In this document: piece after piece, positions 62,353 to 64,000 of the stretch
Layout: every line of letters starts with the position of its first letter
How positions within the stretch are numbered: the first letter of the stretch is position 1
Assembly (NCBI GenBank): GCA_040757055.1
Contig: JBFLXY010000003.1
Coordinates: 62,001-126,000, forward strand
Reading direction: 5' to 3'
DNA from: JAJZRJ01 sp040757055
GTDB taxonomy: Bacteria; Desulfobacterota; Desulfobulbia; Desulfobulbales; Desulfurivibrionaceae
Length of the DNA stretch: 64,000 nucleotides
Made by a program: the position numbers and the translations under genes
Notes under the pieces: generated by a model
Database searches by the model: none
What the model was told of the DNA's origin: nothing
Seen by the model: the letters and a program-made list of their open reading frames with translations, nothing else

Positions 62353-64000
62353 ATGACCGACCCGACTTTCGACAACATCTTTGATGATCTGGTGGAGGGC
62401 AACGAGCGCCAGCAGACCTTTCTGCGGCTGCTGGCCGAGTTGTTGCCCGGCGGCGGGTTCCGGCTGCTGCTGCCCGATGGCGTCGCGCTCACGGCTGGCG
62501 GGGAGGTGCCGCTGACGCCGGCGCGGGAGCAGAAGCTGCTGGTGAACGCCAGGAAACGGGCGGCGGTGGTCGGCGAAAAAGACGGCAGGGGAGGCTGGTG
62601 GTATGCCCTGGAGCTGAACGAGCCCGAAGGGGTGCTCTTTTTCGCCCTGCCCGACAGGGACGATCTGCGGGCGCAGCCGCTGGGCGAGGCCCACATCCGC
62701 AACAGCGTGCGGCTTGCCCTCATGATGCAGGAGCAGGAGGAACTGCATGCCGAAAAGGAGCAGTTTGTCCGGCAGGTCGGCATGCTCAAGCAGCAGCATG
62801 GAAAGCTCATCGAGGACAATTACCGCCAGTACCGGCTCAACCAGGAAAAGGACAAGGAGTACGCCAAGCGGCTGGAAAGCGAGATCTCCCGGCAGACCGC
62901 GGAACTGCGCGAGGCCAATGCCAGGCTGGAGGAGATCAGCCGGCTGAAAAGCGATTTTCTTGCCAACATGAGCCATGAACTGCGGACGCCGATGAACGCC
63001 ATCATCGGCTTCACCGAACTGCTGGCCGAGACGAAACTGGACGGCGAGCAGGCCGAATACGCCCATACCATCCGGCAGTCGGCCCTGAGCCTTCTCTCCC
63101 TCATCAACGACATTCTTGATCTCGCCAAGATCGAGGCGGGCAAGCTCGATCTGGAGGTCTTGCCCTACGATCTGGCCGAGGTGGTGCAGAACGTGGCGGC
63201 CATGTTCCGAATCCCGGCTCGCGAGAAGGGGGTGGAAGTCTCCTTCTGCCTCGACAAGCGGGTGCCGCCGAGGGTTTTTGGCGACAGCAACCGGCTGCGC
63301 CAGATCCTGGTCAATCTGACCGGCAACGCCATGAAATTCACCGAAAAGGGGCGGGTGGACATCCTGATCCATGCCGTGCAGGAGACCGACCAGGGAGTCC
63401 TGGCCGCCTTTGCGGTGCGGGATACCGGCATCGGCATTCCGGAGGCGCGGCGGCAGGCGATCTTCGAGAAATTCACCCAGGCAGACGGCTCCACCACCCG
63501 CAAATACGGCGGCACCGGCCTCGGGCTCGCCATCTGCCAGCAGCTCGTCGCGTTGATGGGCGGCGAGATTTCGGTGGAGAGCGAACTCGGCAAGGGCAGC
63601 ACCTTCCAGTTCACCATTCCCCTGATTGCCGTGCGCGAGCCGGCCAAGGCGGCCGTGCCCGAAAAATGCGGCCCGCCCAAGGTCGATGCCGCAGCCCTGG
63701 CCGCTGCCCGCATTCTGCTGGTGGAGGACAACGCCGTCAACCAGAAGCTCGCCAGCATCATCATCACCCGCCAGGGCTTTCAGCTCGGGGTGGCGGCCGA
63801 CGGGGTCGAGGCCCTGGAGCAGCTCAAGAACCAGGAATTCGATCTGGTGCTGATGGATGTTCAGATGCCCAACATGGACGGCCACACCGCCACCCGCAAG
63901 ATCCGGGAGATCGAGGCGGATCCCGAAAGGCGGCGGGAGTATGTGAGCCTGCGCCAGCGGACGACGCCGCTCAGGATCATCGGCCTCACCGCCCATGCCC
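62353..64000 (+). CDS. Hybrid sensor histidine kinase/response regulator, C-terminus beyond window
   Basis: At least 549 residues. An N-terminal sensor part of about 130 residues is followed by a coiled coil (EEISRLKSDFLANMSHELRT leads into the HisKA dimerisation domain, His in NMSHELRTPMNAIIGF). The ATPase domain has NAMKFTEKGRV, DTGIGIPEARRQAIFEKFTQ, and GGTGLGLAICQQ. A receiver domain begins ILLVEDNAVNQKLASIIITR with the phospho-Asp in LVLMDVQMPNMDG, and the sequence ends inside it. No membrane segment is visible, so the sensor is cytoplasmic. The neighbouring Hpt protein could receive its phosphate. Confidence 0.92.
   Translation, partial: MTDPTFDNIFDDLVEGNERQQTFLRLLAELLPGGGFRLLLPDGVALTAGGEVPLTPAREQKLLVNARKRAAVVGEKDGRGGWWYALELNEPEGVLFFALPDRDDLRAQPLGEAHIRNSVRLALMMQEQEELHAEKEQFVRQVGMLKQQHGKLIEDNYRQYRLNQEKDKEYAKRLESEISRQTAELREANARLEEISRLKSDFLANMSHELRTPMNAIIGFTELLAETKLDGEQAEYAHTIRQSALSLLSLINDILDLAKIEAGKLDLEVLPYDLAEVVQNVAAMFRIPAREKGVEVSFCLDKRVPPRVFGDSNRLRQILVNLTGNAMKFTEKGRVDILIHAVQETDQGVLAAFAVRDTGIGIPEARRQAIFEKFTQADGSTTRKYGGTGLGLAICQQLVALMGGEISVESELGKGSTFQFTIPLIAVREPAKAAVPEKCGPPKVDAAALAAARILLVEDNAVNQKLASIIITRQGFQLGVAADGVEALEQLKNQEFDLVLMDVQMPNMDGHTATRKIREIEADPERRREYVSLRQRTTPLRIIGLTAHA

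Overview
The window is GC-rich chromosomal DNA that is densely coding on both strands. It looks like an anaerobic, sulfur- and metal-metabolising bacterium of the Desulfobacterota/Desulfuromonadota kind. The pointers are a HdrA-MvhD-formate dehydrogenase module, paired ferredoxin-MinD ATPases, a superoxide reductase, a DsrC-like sulfur carrier, the long form of HisG and several in-frame TGA codons that look like selenocysteine. This lineage call is an inference from gene content; no rRNA is present.

Layout. 0-8.7 kb: ribF (cut by the window edge), tRNA-Leu(CAG), a DedA membrane protein, rhomboid, thiE with a zinc-ribbon protein, citrate synthase, and a minus-strand cluster of flavodoxin, two ferredoxin-MinD ATPases and a NifX-like protein. 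8.7-10.9 kb: an aminotransferase whose promoter is flanked by an inverted repeat, then about 700 bp without a convincing gene. 10.9-16.6 kb: a visibly less GC-rich block of small helical proteins, superoxide reductase, a frameshifted DsrC-like gene, a two-subunit 2-oxoacid:acceptor oxidoreductase, small Cys-containing proteins and a hemerythrin-like protein. It reads as an oxygen or redox stress module. 16.8-26.5 kb: a degenerate secreted carbonic-anhydrase-like protein, grpE-dnaK, trpS, an acyl-CoA synthetase and trpBA.

26.9-37.2 kb: HdrA-like (1017 aa), MvhD-like and a 1419-aa fusion of [2Fe-2S], GltD-like and FdhA domains, probably one electron-bifurcating or confurcating formate dehydrogenase complex. 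A strongly structured repeat-like element lies between the first two genes. HesB-like, rhodanese and transglutaminase-like genes follow.

37.3-41.1 kb is the most interesting stretch. A promoter carrying an AT-rich palindrome precedes a small protein, an ArsR-family regulator, an ORF interrupted by TGA, a thioredoxin-like ORF interrupted by TGA, an SQR-like flavoprotein, a NapH-like membrane Fe-S protein and a third TGA-interrupted ORF with a UxxC motif. Each TGA is followed 14-17 nt later by a compact hairpin with G-rich apical loop, as bacterial SECIS elements require. I read this as one operon encoding three selenoproteins around a membrane thiol or sulfide redox chain. Plain ORF calling truncates or misses all three.

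41.1-64 kb is mostly housekeeping: thiD, an SlyD-like PPIase, unknown proteins, hisI-hisG, engB, lepA, an RpoH-like sigma factor, a DegT aminotransferase with a large TPR/outer-membrane protein, greA, a TetR regulator with a likely operator, purD-purE, a Sua5/YrdC protein, and an Hpt-HDOD-hybrid histidine kinase cluster running off the right edge. No CRISPR array, prophage or intact insertion sequence was seen.
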